A DNA stretch of 64,000 nucleotides from Neobacillus muris (GCF_943193175.1 NZ_CALPDF010000008.1:89270-153269), one strand, 5' to 3'. Positions 45,855 through 55,128 are shown, counted from the first letter of the stretch. The notes: generated by a model not told the origin, from the letters alone. Translations and numbers: made by a program.

Positions 45855-45930
45855 AGGTTGGTATACCCAACTCGCAGAAACCCGTAGGCGCCGTCTTCCC
45901 GGACATAACCGCCTATGGGTTTTTCATTTT
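45855..45930 (+). ncRNA. Candidate small RNA upstream of comK
   Basis: From the predicted start near 45855 the transcript would be about 75 bases. It begins with a small hairpin (GTTGG-TATA-CCAAC) and ends with a terminator, AAACCCGTAGGCG paired with CGCCTATGGGTTT, then TTTTCATTTT (45878-45930). The terminator loop contains TCTTCCCGG, a C-rich string complementary to Shine-Dalgarno sequences, as in RoxS and FsrA. There is no open frame. It is divergent from comK and convergent with the DGQHR gene. Confidence 0.55.
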
Positions 45931-45945
45931 ATTTTCACATCCGCC

Positions 45946-47019
45946 TCACCTCCCTTGGCTTTGCAGCCATGTGACTAGCATCTCGATATTTTCTTTCACG
46001 TTAAACAAATAATAATAACCTGATCTCTCGGTTCCTTTAAACTCTTTCCATATAGGATTCTTCCTATTAAAATCCACGGTTTGCAGCTGTCTCATCCGTT
46101 TTACAAGTTCCTTCTTCCTATCATCCATGCTTTCTTTCTCCAATCCTTTATTCGCATAATAAGCCATACTGATTAATAAAGGATTATTGGCAATCATCGA
46201 CTCGTTAAAATCCCCGATTCTTTCCGGTGGATATAACAAGAATAGTTCCTGAAACCAAGTATGGATCAGCTTAATATAGTCCTTTGCCTCCAAATAGGTT
46301 TGATAATGATCGTCTGCCACTCGGTAAATCATTTTACCCGTTAAAAAGATGGCCACAATCTGTCGGAGCTGTGACAGTGATAGCAGCTTTTTATTGTTTG
46401 GCCGGACAATCGCCCGTTTTTCGATTTCCACACCGGCAATTTTCAATTGCTTATTCGTTTTTAATATCGTATTGGTAATAAAGTTCATTTCATTTCTTGA
46501 ATCAAAAGCAATTCTTTTGGATAGTGCCACCTTCTTTCCTTTAGTGTTTAGGTCAATGTAAAGCTGGTCGGCCTCTTCCTTTGTCAATCCCTCAAAAAGT
46601 TGGATGGCTACCTCTGTATCTTCGATAAATTGCAGCAATTTGTAACCTTTTTTCATCTCTTTTTCGTTTTCGCTTTTGGCTGCCCGATATCCCATTTCTT
46701 CTATTTGACAAAAAGCCTTCAAACGCTGATTCCCATCAATGATAGTCAACTCTAGCGGTTTTTCATTTTCCAATTTGTCTACCGTGGCAACCATTGGCGG
46801 AACATAGATTTGTTCCGTTAAAACGTTTTCAAGAATATATTTTTTAATCGATCTTACATGCAGTTTATTGACCTCCCGCAAGTTCACCTGCCCATTCTTG
46901 ATGAGCAATGACAGTTCTTGAATCGTGTAGGTGGCTACCGATTGCCGTTTGGAAAATATATCGTTAACGATCAAGCAGACCCAATCCTTTCTTTGTTTAT
47001 GATGGCTAAAAATTTCCAT
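45946..47019 (-). CDS. DGQHR/DndB-like protein (variant motif)
   Basis: A 357-residue protein. The motif IIDGNQRLKAF (about 93-103) is a variant of the DGQHR signature of DndB and relatives, which resemble ParB-type nucleotide-binding folds. Further similarity to the upstream gene includes the ADQLYIDLNTKGKKVALS segment (compare RQLFSDINTERKEAHT). The start is ATG 47019, inside the 3' end of the neighbour (49-base overlap), which implies coupled translation. Function is unknown; DndB is a repressor of DNA phosphorothioation genes, but no dndACDE genes are in the window. Confidence 0.7.
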   Translation of the reverse strand: MEIFSHHKQRKDWVCLIVNDIFSKRQSVATYTIQELSLLIKNGQVNLREVNKLHVRSIKKYILENVLTEQIYVPPMVATVDKLENEKPLELTIIDGNQRLKAFCQIEEMGYRAAKSENEKEMKKGYKLLQFIEDTEVAIQLFEGLTKEEADQLYIDLNTKGKKVALSKRIAFDSRNEMNFITNTILKTNKQLKIAGVEIEKRAIVRPNNKKLLSLSQLRQIVAIFLTGKMIYRVADDHYQTYLEAKDYIKLIHTWFQELFLLYPPERIGDFNESMIANNPLLISMAYYANKGLEKESMDDRKKELVKRMRQLQTVDFNRKNPIWKEFKGTERSGYYYLFNVKENIEMLVTWLQSQGR

Positions 47020-48068
47020 GCTGTTCTTTGTATCGACGTGGTGGATGAATGGTGCTTGATTCTTCTAGATGCAGGGTCATAAAGATGGGTAAAAAGCGGA
47101 TCATTATGTTTCCAAGTGCAGGAGTCTTTTAATCTATCAAGCTGTGGAATAGCTTCTAGGTGAGGGATAGAGTGTTGTTTGGTTAATTCATAAATGGTAA
47201 GTGCTAAAGCGACCTGAATTCCGGTCAAGCCTGTAACGAATTTCTTTCGATCTGCCATATGTGTGGGGAATAGCTGCTGCCAGGATTTAAAAAACGCTAA
47301 TGAAATGGCAATGACTTCATCCGGTTTGTAGTTTCCAAAGTTGGGATTCCCTTTTTTCACTGATAAATTACCTTCAAACAGAGCAAGCAGGCATTTTCTC
47401 ATGATGGTTAAGGAGGTAATAGCAGAGTTTTCGTTTGTAAGACGAGATAGTTCTTGTTCAATTTCAAACATGGATTGAAGCTGTTTGGCTACGGTTCTTG
47501 TTAATGAAGTATAGGTGTCACGATGGTCATATTGCATGATTAATCCAGTATGGGCTTCTTTCCTCTCCGTATTTATGTCACTGAAAAGCTGCCTCTCTTC
47601 TTGCTGGTTTAAATCCAAATAAACCTGCATGGCGACTGGGTAAGCCCTCAACTTATTAATGTATCCTTGAATTTTGTAGGCTTCTTTTTCATTCCCAGTT
47701 TCTTCAGCTGCTTCTTTTTGTGATTTTAAATGGCTTAATGCCGATGACATGGCGCTTGTCCGATGCTGTCCATCCAATATGTAAAGTTTGCTCCCTGGCT
47801 CCAAAGCCCAGCCTTGATTGGTAAGGGAAAATGCACCTCGAGCCGAAAAGATAAATGGGGAAAAATAAAAATCCTTTCCTTTCAGTGACGATAGAATAAA
47901 CTCCCTAATTTCTGTTCTCCTTTTCGGATCTATTTTCCGCTGCACTTCAGGGTCCACTTCAAAAAGGGCTTCCAAAGTGGCAAAGCGAATTTGGGTTGCT
48001 AATACTTTTTTTCCAAACTGATTATAGCCAATTCCCTCAATAATTGTTTTAAAGTCATGATTCGACAA
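46971..48068 (-). CDS. DGQHR/DndB-like protein
   Basis: A 365-residue protein with the full DGQHR motif (residues 99-103 in KLYILDGQHRTSAM) followed by QEERQLFSDINTERKEAHTG, the typical second conserved block of DndB-like proteins. The start is TTG 48068, nine bases after AGGGG. It is the first of a two-gene unit with the variant paralogue downstream. A role as a small defence or DNA-modification regulator pair is an inference from the family. Confidence 0.78.
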   Translation of the reverse strand: MSNHDFKTIIEGIGYNQFGKKVLATQIRFATLEALFEVDPEVQRKIDPKRRTEIREFILSSLKGKDFYFSPFIFSARGAFSLTNQGWALEPGSKLYILDGQHRTSAMSSALSHLKSQKEAAEETGNEKEAYKIQGYINKLRAYPVAMQVYLDLNQQEERQLFSDINTERKEAHTGLIMQYDHRDTYTSLTRTVAKQLQSMFEIEQELSRLTNENSAITSLTIMRKCLLALFEGNLSVKKGNPNFGNYKPDEVIAISLAFFKSWQQLFPTHMADRKKFVTGLTGIQVALALTIYELTKQHSIPHLEAIPQLDRLKDSCTWKHNDPLFTHLYDPASRRIKHHSSTTSIQRTAWKFLAIINKERIGSA

Positions 48069-48659
48069 TCATCATCACCCCTCCCGAAAATATTATAATT
48101 TTTCCCAAATATAAAAGTAAATTGATATTTTTTGTAACTTCCTAGTTTAAACTGTGCTTCCACTTTGTTCTTGTTCCCGCTCTCACCGGATTCTTGACGG
48201 ATATTTAATATAGGCGTATAATTAAAAATTTTTTATTCATTTCTCATTGTCCTGTGTATTTTAGACAAAAATAATTCCGTACTCCATCTTTTCAAAGATA
48301 ATATTGTCTCAGAGTATACTGGTAAAAAAATATATCAGTTTTATGACAAAATTGACACGATTCGTTCAAAATATTATCATTTTTTGAAATCAACTAGTAA
48401 ACGTGCCCATCTCACTCCTCTGTTTAAGGTATTCATTTCGACATTTGCATCACTGTAAAAAGTAGAAAACACCATATCAGCCCCTTCCCCTTTAGATAAA
48501 AAAGAAGCCGATCCCAATTTAGGTCGACTCAAAAATTCTTAATCATTATTTTTCCTAAGCGCTTTATTTCGTTCATTCAGCAAATAGGCCCTTATGCAAA
48601 AAAATCCTCCGCTCATTTAATTTGTTTTGCAGCCCCATCTGTTTTCCCCCAATGCTTCC
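48069..48659. other. Spacer between the DGQHR pair and nagA
   Basis: About 590 bases. A terminator reading from nagA lies at 48495-48530. Two overlapping mini-frames of 21 and 25 codons lie just after the nagA stop (48535-48640); neither is convincing. The rest is AT-rich, probably including the promoter of the DGQHR genes. Confidence 0.5.
48495..48530 (-). terminator. Probable terminator of the amino-sugar operon
   Basis: GTCGACC and GGGATCGGC pair imperfectly around TAAATT, followed on the minus strand by TTCTTTTTTATC. It lies about 130 bases after the nagA stop. Confidence 0.55.
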
Positions 48660-49874
48660 TTAACCGATGAAATCCCCTGCATTCCCGCCAACTTCATTCT
48701 TCCTAAAAACCAATTTGCCTTTGCAAAAAGTCATCATAATGTCCATGTTTCTGTCTAAAACCACCAAGTCGGCGTCCTTTCCCGGTTCTAAACTTCCCTT
48801 TCGCTGAAAAAGATTGAGCTGTTTAGCCGGATTCACGGCTGTCATATGCACAATGTCATCTAATGAGCAGCCAGTAAACATCCTTGTGTTTTGAATCGAT
48901 TCCTTCATGGTTAAAATACTTCCCGCCAGCGTTCCATCCTGCAAAACCGCCCGGTCATGATGTACTTGTATTGACTGATTTCCCAACATATAAGAGCCAT
49001 CGCCGAGGCACTTGGCACGAATCGCATCTGTAACAAGAACAAGGCCTTCTTTTCCTTTCAATTTATACGCCATTTGAACCATCAAGGGATGCACATGAAT
49101 TCCGTCTACAATCAGCTCACATAACAAGCCTTTTTCCATGAGCGCACCTCCAACAACTCCTGGATCACGATGATGGATTGGGCTCATCGCATTATATAAA
49201 TGCGTAACCTGCTTCGCTCCGGCGGCGACAGCCTGCATGACTTCTTCATGTTTGGCGTTGGAATGGCCGATGGATACAATAACTCCTTCAGCGGATAAAC
49301 TCTTAATTAGTTCAATGGCACCCGGCCGTTCCGGTGCCATGGTCACTTGCCGGATGCTGCCACCGGATACTCTTTGAAATTCGGCAAGTTTCTCGAGAGT
49401 CGGATTTAATATATGTTCTTTTGATTGCGCTCCTGGCCGTTCCGGTGCTATAAACGGTCCCTCCAAATGGATGCCCAAAATTTCCGCGCTACCCTCGTGG
49501 TTCCTCGGCCTAATATAGTCTGCGGCATTTTGCAGAGCTTTTTTAATCAGCTCCTCGCTTTCGGTTAAAGTAGTGGCGAGAAAGCTTGTGATACCTTCAC
49601 TTGGCAGTGCCTCCGCTATCGTTCTAAGCGCCTCGGGGGTCGCATCCATGACGTCTGCCCCAGATGCACCGTGAATATGCATATCAATCATGCCTGGGAT
49701 GATGGAAAATGAATTATCCAGTTCCAGAACATCTGTATCATCTACATCCATGTGGGAGAACTCCGTATCTGTGCCTACACGGTTGATGAAACCCGACTCC
49801 ATCAAAATAAACCCTGATTGGATGATCTCCCGGCCTGTATATATATTTCTTCCCTTTACTACTAATCTTTCCAC
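48660..49874 (-). CDS. nagA: N-acetylglucosamine-6-phosphate deacetylase NagA
   Basis: A 404-residue amidohydrolase that removes acetate from GlcNAc-6-P. The metal and catalytic residues are all present: His66 and His68 (DMHIHG), Glu138 (HLEGPF), His204 (IGHSNAKH), His225 (THLYNAM) and Asp283 (VTDAI). The start is GTG 49874, after GGGGGTGA. It is the last gene of the amino-sugar cluster; the deaminase gene nagB is not in the window. Confidence 0.95.
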   Translation of the reverse strand: MERLVVKGRNIYTGREIIQSGFILMESGFINRVGTDTEFSHMDVDDTDVLELDNSFSIIPGMIDMHIHGASGADVMDATPEALRTIAEALPSEGITSFLATTLTESEELIKKALQNAADYIRPRNHEGSAEILGIHLEGPFIAPERPGAQSKEHILNPTLEKLAEFQRVSGGSIRQVTMAPERPGAIELIKSLSAEGVIVSIGHSNAKHEEVMQAVAAGAKQVTHLYNAMSPIHHRDPGVVGGALMEKGLLCELIVDGIHVHPLMVQMAYKLKGKEGLVLVTDAIRAKCLGDGSYMLGNQSIQVHHDRAVLQDGTLAGSILTMKESIQNTRMFTGCSLDDIVHMTAVNPAKQLNLFQRKGSLEPGKDADLVVLDRNMDIMMTFCKGKLVFRKNEVGGNAGDFIG

Positions 49875-50031
49875 TTTGTTTCACCCCCCGTCCTTGACCT
49901 AATCCTTTGGTGCTATCCCTCGATCCTTATGTTTATAAAGAGTATCCTTTTAGACACTTTTTTTGCCTTTTTGGAATTCTGCCTAATCGAATGGTCCACG
50001 ATTCGAAACTGTAGCTTAGCAGTCATCAAAG

Positions 50032-50925
50032 CTATCCGGTCCAAAGATCCCCGCCCACTTGAGCCATCCGTACTGCTCCGTAAGCGCCGGACAGATTGCC
50101 GAGCTTGCTTGTTACAATTGGCACCTGTTCCACACCTGGTGCTGTATACTCTTTGAAGCTTGCAATCATCGAATCTTGAAACGTATCGATTTCCTTGCTA
50201 AGGCCTCCGCTCAAGATAATCATTTCGGTGTCGAGTATGCTGGCGATCGATGCCAAGCCCGCGCCAAGCAAATGCCCTGCTCTCTTCATAACCTTTACTC
50301 CAAACTCTTCTCCCTCTCTTGCTTTTTCCACGATTTCATAAGAGGTCAGCGGCGGATGCTGCTGAAGACCAGCCACTCCGATGGCTGAACCCGATGCATT
50401 TGCTTCCAAATATCCATGATTTTTGTCACCGCGCACACCTGCGTCCAAATTAACCCAGCCAAAAGCGCCAGCTGCTCCGCGGCGTCCCCTTACCACCTTT
50501 CCGTCAATCATGATTGCGCCGCCGATGCCCGTCCCAATGCTCATCAGGATGGCATTGCTGCAACCGCGGCCAACTCCCTTCCACACCTCGCCAATCAAAG
50601 CCAGCTGTGCATCGTTACCGATAAACACCTCTACTCCGAACCGTGACCGCAAATCACCGGCGAGATCACATCCTTCAAGGTAGGCGATATTTGGAACCCA
50701 GACAATTTTTTCAGCTGTAAACGTTCCAGGGAGCCCGATGCCTATCTCGGTTATTTTTTCGCCAAATCGCTCCTCTAGCTTCAAAAATTGCTCTTCCGCC
50801 GAATCCAAAAACTGCCCATACGAGCCCGGTGTTGCCACTTTTTCACCTGCAAAAACCTCTTTGCCAATGCCTGCGGCAAATTGGAGCTTCGTTCCGCCTG
50901 CGTCAATGCCGAAAAACACTATCAT
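50032..50925 (-). CDS. ROK-family sugar kinase, probably for an amino sugar
   Basis: A 297-residue kinase with the N-terminal phosphate loop GIDAGGTK, catalytic Asp in IGNDAQLALIGE and the SIGTGIGGAIM motif. The family's zinc site (CxCGxxGC) and the GH before it are missing: here the segment reads AGAFGWVNLDAGV...HGYLEANASG. Such zinc-less ROK members exist, so it is not necessarily inactive. It would phosphorylate imported GlcNAc or a relative before NagA. The start is uncertain between ATG 50925 and GTG 50919. A 157-base gap separates it from nagA. Confidence 0.85.
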   Translation of the reverse strand: MIVFFGIDAGGTKLQFAAGIGKEVFAGEKVATPGSYGQFLDSAEEQFLKLEERFGEKITEIGIGLPGTFTAEKIVWVPNIAYLEGCDLAGDLRSRFGVEVFIGNDAQLALIGEVWKGVGRGCSNAILMSIGTGIGGAIMIDGKVVRGRRGAAGAFGWVNLDAGVRGDKNHGYLEANASGSAIGVAGLQQHPPLTSYEIVEKAREGEEFGVKVMKRAGHLLGAGLASIASILDTEMIILSGGLSKEIDTFQDSMIASFKEYTAPGVEQVPIVTSKLGNLSGAYGAVRMAQVGGDLWTG

Positions 50926-50994
50926 CACCCCATACCTTACATCATTACAAACTAAGTTTCGGGACCCTGAGCACCTTCAAAAATGAAAATCCAA

Positions 50995-51897
50995 CTACCC
51001 TTTAATCCCTGTCATCGCTATTCCCTCAATAAAGAATTTCTGGAGCCAGAGAAATAGCGCCACACTTGGAAGAATCCCGATGACGGCACCGGCCATGACA
51101 ACATTCGTGTACTCGACACTCGTTGTGTAGGAGCGCAGGCTGTTTAACGCGAGGACAACCGTATTCATCTCAGGAGTTTGTACAATCGTTAACGGCCACA
51201 GAAAGTTATTCCACTGATAAACGAATGCAAAAAGGATCAAGGCAGAGGCAGCAGGCTTCAAAAGAGGCACGATGACCTTCCAGATGATTTTCCACTCGGA
51301 GGCTCCGTCGAGCCGGGCCGCTTCAATCAAGTCATCAGGAATGCCCTCAATAAACTGCTTCATAAGAAAAATACCAAAGGCATTTGCCATGTTTGGAAGG
51401 ATCAAGCCGAAAAAGGTGTTAACAAGATGGAGACCATTCATCATGTGATAAAGCGGTACGATCAAGACAAACTGCGGTACCATCATGGTCGATAACACAA
51501 TGACAAACAGAACATTTTTTCCACGAAAATGGTATTTGGCGAAGACGTAGCCAGCCAAAATACTCGTCAACAGGATGCTTGCCGTTGCGGCGGTTGTGAC
51601 AATAATCGAGTTCATTAATGAGCTGCCAAAGGGTACCACATCAAAAATTTTAGCAAACGATTCAAAAGTTGGGCTTGAAGGCCACCAAACCGGCGGAAGA
51701 CTCGAAAGCTCTACTGGTGTTTTCAAGCTTGAAACTGCCATCCAGTAAAATGGGAAAACCATGACTAATGAGATGAGCAACATGATTAAATATTTGACAA
51801 ATCCGCCTATATATCCCCGTTTCTCCACCCGCTTTGTGCTGGAAGGCAGTGCCGTCTGAAAAGATGGCTCTGTGCTAATATTTCCTTGTTTATCCAT
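50995..51897 (-). CDS. Sugar ABC transporter permease (MalG-like)
   Basis: A 300-residue permease with six membrane helices and the EAA loop LIEAARLDGASEWKIIWKVI. The start is ATG 51897, about nine bases after GGGGG and overlapping the preceding gene's stop. An upstream reading to 51963 is unsupported. Its ATPase is not encoded here; as in other Bacillus sugar ABC systems a shared MsmX-type ATPase elsewhere is likely. Confidence 0.92.
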   Translation of the reverse strand: MDKQGNISTEPSFQTALPSSTKRVEKRGYIGGFVKYLIMLLISLVMVFPFYWMAVSSLKTPVELSSLPPVWWPSSPTFESFAKIFDVVPFGSSLMNSIIVTTAATASILLTSILAGYVFAKYHFRGKNVLFVIVLSTMMVPQFVLIVPLYHMMNGLHLVNTFFGLILPNMANAFGIFLMKQFIEGIPDDLIEAARLDGASEWKIIWKVIVPLLKPAASALILFAFVYQWNNFLWPLTIVQTPEMNTVVLALNSLRSYTTSVEYTNVVMAGAVIGILPSVALFLWLQKFFIEGIAMTGIKG

Positions 51898-51910
51898 TAC
51901 TTTCTGCCCC

Positions 51911-52783
51911 CTAATAGTCCGTTTTAAATAAGCGCAGCTGTAGAATGGTGAAAAATAAGACAACTAAATATAAGATGAATGCCATCGCGCTTGCCTGGCC
52001 AGCATTCCCAAAGTTAAAGGCGGTGTCGTACATATGATAGGAAACCACAGTAGTGCTGTTGGCAGGACCGCCCTGGGTCAAAACATAGATTGGATCAAAC
52101 ACTTGCAGCGTATTGATTGTCATGATCACTACAATAAAAGACAACGACCTTTTCAATAAAGGCAGGGTAATATAAAACAGGCGCTGCAAGGAATTGGCTC
52201 CATCAATGGCTGCGGCTTCATAGTAATCCTGCGAAATTTCTGTCAATCCCGCGAGGACGATAACCACATAATAGCCGAGCGTCTGCCAAACGTTCAAAAT
52301 CACAAGGGACATCATCGCCTGATCGAACGACCCGAGCCATTCCTGTGTCGGAAGATGGAAAAAGGCCAGAATTTCGTTAAACGGGCCATACATCGGCGAG
52401 TACAGATAGCCCCAGACAATTGCCACTGCAACCGATGGTATAATATAAGGTAAAAATAATAGCGTCCTGACGATGGTTTTGCCCTTTAGCGCAGCTTGGT
52501 ATAATAACAGTCCAAGTAAAAGGGAAAGCGGCAGCATCATCGCCAAATTGGCAATCGAATAAACAAATGTATTAGCCAGCGCCTTTTTAAAGGTGTCCTG
52601 ATCGAAAATCTTGGTGTAATTCTCAAAGCCGACAAAGTTCATTTCTGATATCGGAGTCATCATCGACCAATGGTTAAGGCTGACCCAGGCCGTTAAGATG
52701 ATGGGAAAAATAATGAAGACCGAAAGCAGGCCGACTCCCGGAGTCAGAAAACCGACGGCTGCCAGTGTACGAGGTTTAAGCAT
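51911..52783 (-). CDS. Sugar ABC transporter permease (MalF-like)
   Basis: A 290-residue permease with six membrane helices and the EAA loop YYEAAAIDGANSLQRLFYIT. It pairs with the MalG-like protein in the amino-sugar importer. It lies 60 bases downstream of the binding protein gene. Confidence 0.92.
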   Translation of the reverse strand: MLKPRTLAAVGFLTPGVGLLSVFIIFPIILTAWVSLNHWSMMTPISEMNFVGFENYTKIFDQDTFKKALANTFVYSIANLAMMLPLSLLLGLLLYQAALKGKTIVRTLLFLPYIIPSVAVAIVWGYLYSPMYGPFNEILAFFHLPTQEWLGSFDQAMMSLVILNVWQTLGYYVVIVLAGLTEISQDYYEAAAIDGANSLQRLFYITLPLLKRSLSFIVVIMTINTLQVFDPIYVLTQGGPANSTTVVSYHMYDTAFNFGNAGQASAMAFILYLVVLFFTILQLRLFKTDY

Positions 52784-52843
52784 AGAATCATCCCCTTTTA
52801 CTAAAAGGGAACTGCACGAACCGTACAGTTCCCCCGATGTTGC

Positions 52844-54187
52844 TTACTTATAAAATTGCGACATTAGATCCTTCAGGCTCTTCTGGGCATTTTCGAGAGT
52901 ATCATTTTGTGAAGTCTGGCCAAATTCCATTTGTTCAAGCTGCTGCTGTAGAGTGGTTGTGAGCTCATTACCGCCAAGCACAATCGGGAAGGACTTGGCA
53001 TTTTTCAGCTCATCCACATATGGCTTTAAGAACGGAGAATTCAAATCGGTATTATGTGCCTCGATATCCGAGTTGCGGCTCGGCATAATGCCCATTCCCA
53101 TCAGCATATCGCCCATAGCAGAAGAGCCATTTTCGCCGCTTTCACCAGAATTCAGCCACTTTAAAAACTTCCAAGCAGCTTCCTGCTGAGATTGATCGGC
53201 TTTGGCGTTAACGGAAGTCAACCATGAATAGGAAACACTATGCGACCCTGAGCCGCTAGGACCGACCGGAATTGGGGCTGTTTTAATATCAGCGAATTTG
53301 TCGCCCATAGAATCCTCCAGGGCACTTTGCCACCAGTTTGCCATGATAATCATCGCCGTTTTTCCATTGGCAAAGTTATCCAAATAAGGACCAGTTGTAC
53401 TGGCATTGGCAATGCTCATGGACGGATCAGTCGTTTTTTCGTCAAAAATCAATTTTTGGTACAACTCTGTCGTTTCTTTCACTTCTTTTGAATCAAGAAC
53501 AGGCATATGGTCGCTTCCTAACAACTCACCGCCATTAGAGTAAAGCAAGGATAGCCATGGATGAACAACGCCGCTGTTCCAGCTGGTAATAATGCCAAAA
53601 CCCTGCTGTGTGATTTTTCCTGATGCGTCTTTCTTGGTTAGCTTTTTCGCAGCGTCAACTAATTCGTCCCATGTTTTCGGAGGTGCGGCAATGCCGGCCT
53701 CTTTGAAGAGCCGTTCATTATAGTTCAAGGCATAAAGGTTGACTTCATTCGGGAATCCGTATACTTTTCCATTAATGGTTATAGCGTTTATAATCCCCTC
53801 CGGATAATTGGATTGTACTTCACTTTCCAGTTCGGCCGGAATTGGTGCTGCGATCTTGTCATTCACCAATTGCGGCAGCCATAATTCATAGATGCTGGTG
53901 ATAGTCGGGGCGCCTGAGCCGGTAGATTGGGTGGTCAAGGTGGTCAGGAGGTTGCCGAAAGGCACAGCTCTAACTTCGATTTCGACATTTGGTTCAATCT
54001 TATTGTATTCCTTGATGGCGCTCTTTAACTGCTCCACCTGCGGGGCTGCCCAGTGTGTCAAGTAGGAAATTTTCACCTTTTTCTCCCCGGTGGATGATCC
54101 GCCATCTGTACTGCTTTTCGAATCACAGGCAACGATGGAAAGGACCAGCAGGATGGCCAAAAGAATCAATGAACCTTTTTTAAACAT
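52844..54187 (-). CDS. Sugar-binding lipoprotein of an ABC importer (SBP_bac_1)
   Basis: A 447-residue extracellular binding protein. The lipobox SIVAC puts the lipidated Cys at residue 21, followed by a Ser/Gly linker. Aromatic residues typical of sugar binding are spread through the chain (THWAAP, GIITSWNSG, MANWWQ). I chose the second ATG (54187), six bases after GGGGAG. The ligand is probably GlcNAc, a chitobiose or another amino sugar, judged from nagA and the ROK kinase downstream. Confidence 0.92.
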   Translation of the reverse strand: MFKKGSLILLAILLVLSIVACDSKSSTDGGSSTGEKKVKISYLTHWAAPQVEQLKSAIKEYNKIEPNVEIEVRAVPFGNLLTTLTTQSTGSGAPTITSIYELWLPQLVNDKIAAPIPAELESEVQSNYPEGIINAITINGKVYGFPNEVNLYALNYNERLFKEAGIAAPPKTWDELVDAAKKLTKKDASGKITQQGFGIITSWNSGVVHPWLSLLYSNGGELLGSDHMPVLDSKEVKETTELYQKLIFDEKTTDPSMSIANASTTGPYLDNFANGKTAMIIMANWWQSALEDSMGDKFADIKTAPIPVGPSGSGSHSVSYSWLTSVNAKADQSQQEAAWKFLKWLNSGESGENGSSAMGDMLMGMGIMPSRNSDIEAHNTDLNSPFLKPYVDELKNAKSFPIVLGGNELTTTLQQQLEQMEFGQTSQNDTLENAQKSLKDLMSQFYK

Positions 54188-54285
54188 TGTCATCTCCCCT
54201 AATTTAGATTGAAATCCTTTTTAAAACCAATGAATTGATTGATTAAAACTGGAATCATCTGAAAAATAGCCTTGCGCAATTTGTT

Positions 54286-54407
54286 AAAAACAGAACCCCT
54301 TGCGAACCAGTTTTACGGAATTCAAAAAATCAGAACCACTTATAGACCAGCTTTCCGGAATTTAGTAGTCAGAACCCTTTGCGGACCAGTTTCACGGAAT
54401 AATAGGT
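54286..54407. repeat. Three tandem copies of a 40-base unit derived from the regulator 3' end
   Basis: On the minus strand three units follow each other, starting TATTCCGTGAAACTGG (54407), AATTCCGGAAAGCTGG (54368) and AATTCCGTAAAACTGG (54328), each ending GGGTTCTG or GTGGTTCTG. The first is the last 11 codons and stop of the GntR gene. The other two lie in the spacer before the binding protein gene. Confidence 0.75.
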
Positions 54408-55103
54408 TTGGTCAGCCCGCATGATTGAGCGGACAAATTCTACAGGCATCTCCCTGAAAAAAGACAGACGCTCGACACTGAAACCGGTTTCAGTATGCTC
54501 TACCTCCAATAATTCCTTCTCTTCATCATCTAGTTGAACAGCGCGGTACGTTTCAACCGCCTGCGTAATGATGGTTCCATAATGCTCCTGCAAAACGTAA
54601 TACAGGGACACATTATCAGTGACATAGTTCATTAAGTCTGGAAAATGCTTCTCGGGAAGATAGCTGGTTTGGATACCGATAGGAAGATGATCCGCCATCA
54701 TTAACCGTCTGATTGACAACACCTTCTCGTTCGGGGCTAGCTTTAACCTTTGTTGAATCCCCAAGACAGGCTTTATCCAGCTTTTCGATAACACCAATGT
54801 TCCAGGAATCTTGCCTTTCCGTTTCATTTCTTCAGAGAAGCTCAATAGTTCCACCGATTCTGTAGCCAGCGCCGGCAGGGCCACAAAAGTCCCCTTTCCC
54901 TGTTCCCTGACCAGCAAGCCTTCCTCCACCAAACGTTCCAAAGCTTTTACCACCGTAATTCTGCTAACATTAAATTGTTCACACAATCGAATCTCCGTAG
55001 GCACCTGGTACCCTACCGGCCATTCTCCCTCATCAACCTTTTGGCGGATATAATCCGCAATTTGCTTATAAAGCGGTTGATTTCTATTTCGGGCCGTTTT
55101 CAT
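54369..55103 (-). CDS. GntR/HutC-family regulator (NagR/DasR-like)
   Basis: A 244-residue regulator with an N-terminal winged helix (residues about 10-75, with VPTEIRLCEQFNVSRITVVKALERL) and a C-terminal UTRA effector domain. NagR/YvoA relatives sense GlcNAc-6-P or GlcN-6-P and repress amino-sugar genes, fitting the cluster. I chose ATG 55103, six bases after AGGTGA. Its last 11 codons are repeated twice downstream. Confidence 0.9.
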   Translation of the reverse strand: MKTARNRNQPLYKQIADYIRQKVDEGEWPVGYQVPTEIRLCEQFNVSRITVVKALERLVEEGLLVREQGKGTFVALPALATESVELLSFSEEMKRKGKIPGTLVLSKSWIKPVLGIQQRLKLAPNEKVLSIRRLMMADHLPIGIQTSYLPEKHFPDLMNYVTDNVSLYYVLQEHYGTIITQAVETYRAVQLDDEEKELLEVEHTETGFSVERLSFFREMPVEFVRSIMRADQTYYSVKLVRKGF

Positions 55104-55128
55104 GGCCACTCACCTGCCTGATTGCCCA

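Noticed and set aside
48535..48640. Two overlapping mini-frames (21 and 25 codons) just after nagA
   Set aside because: Too short, in competing frames, only one has a possible ribosome site, and no family is recognisable.
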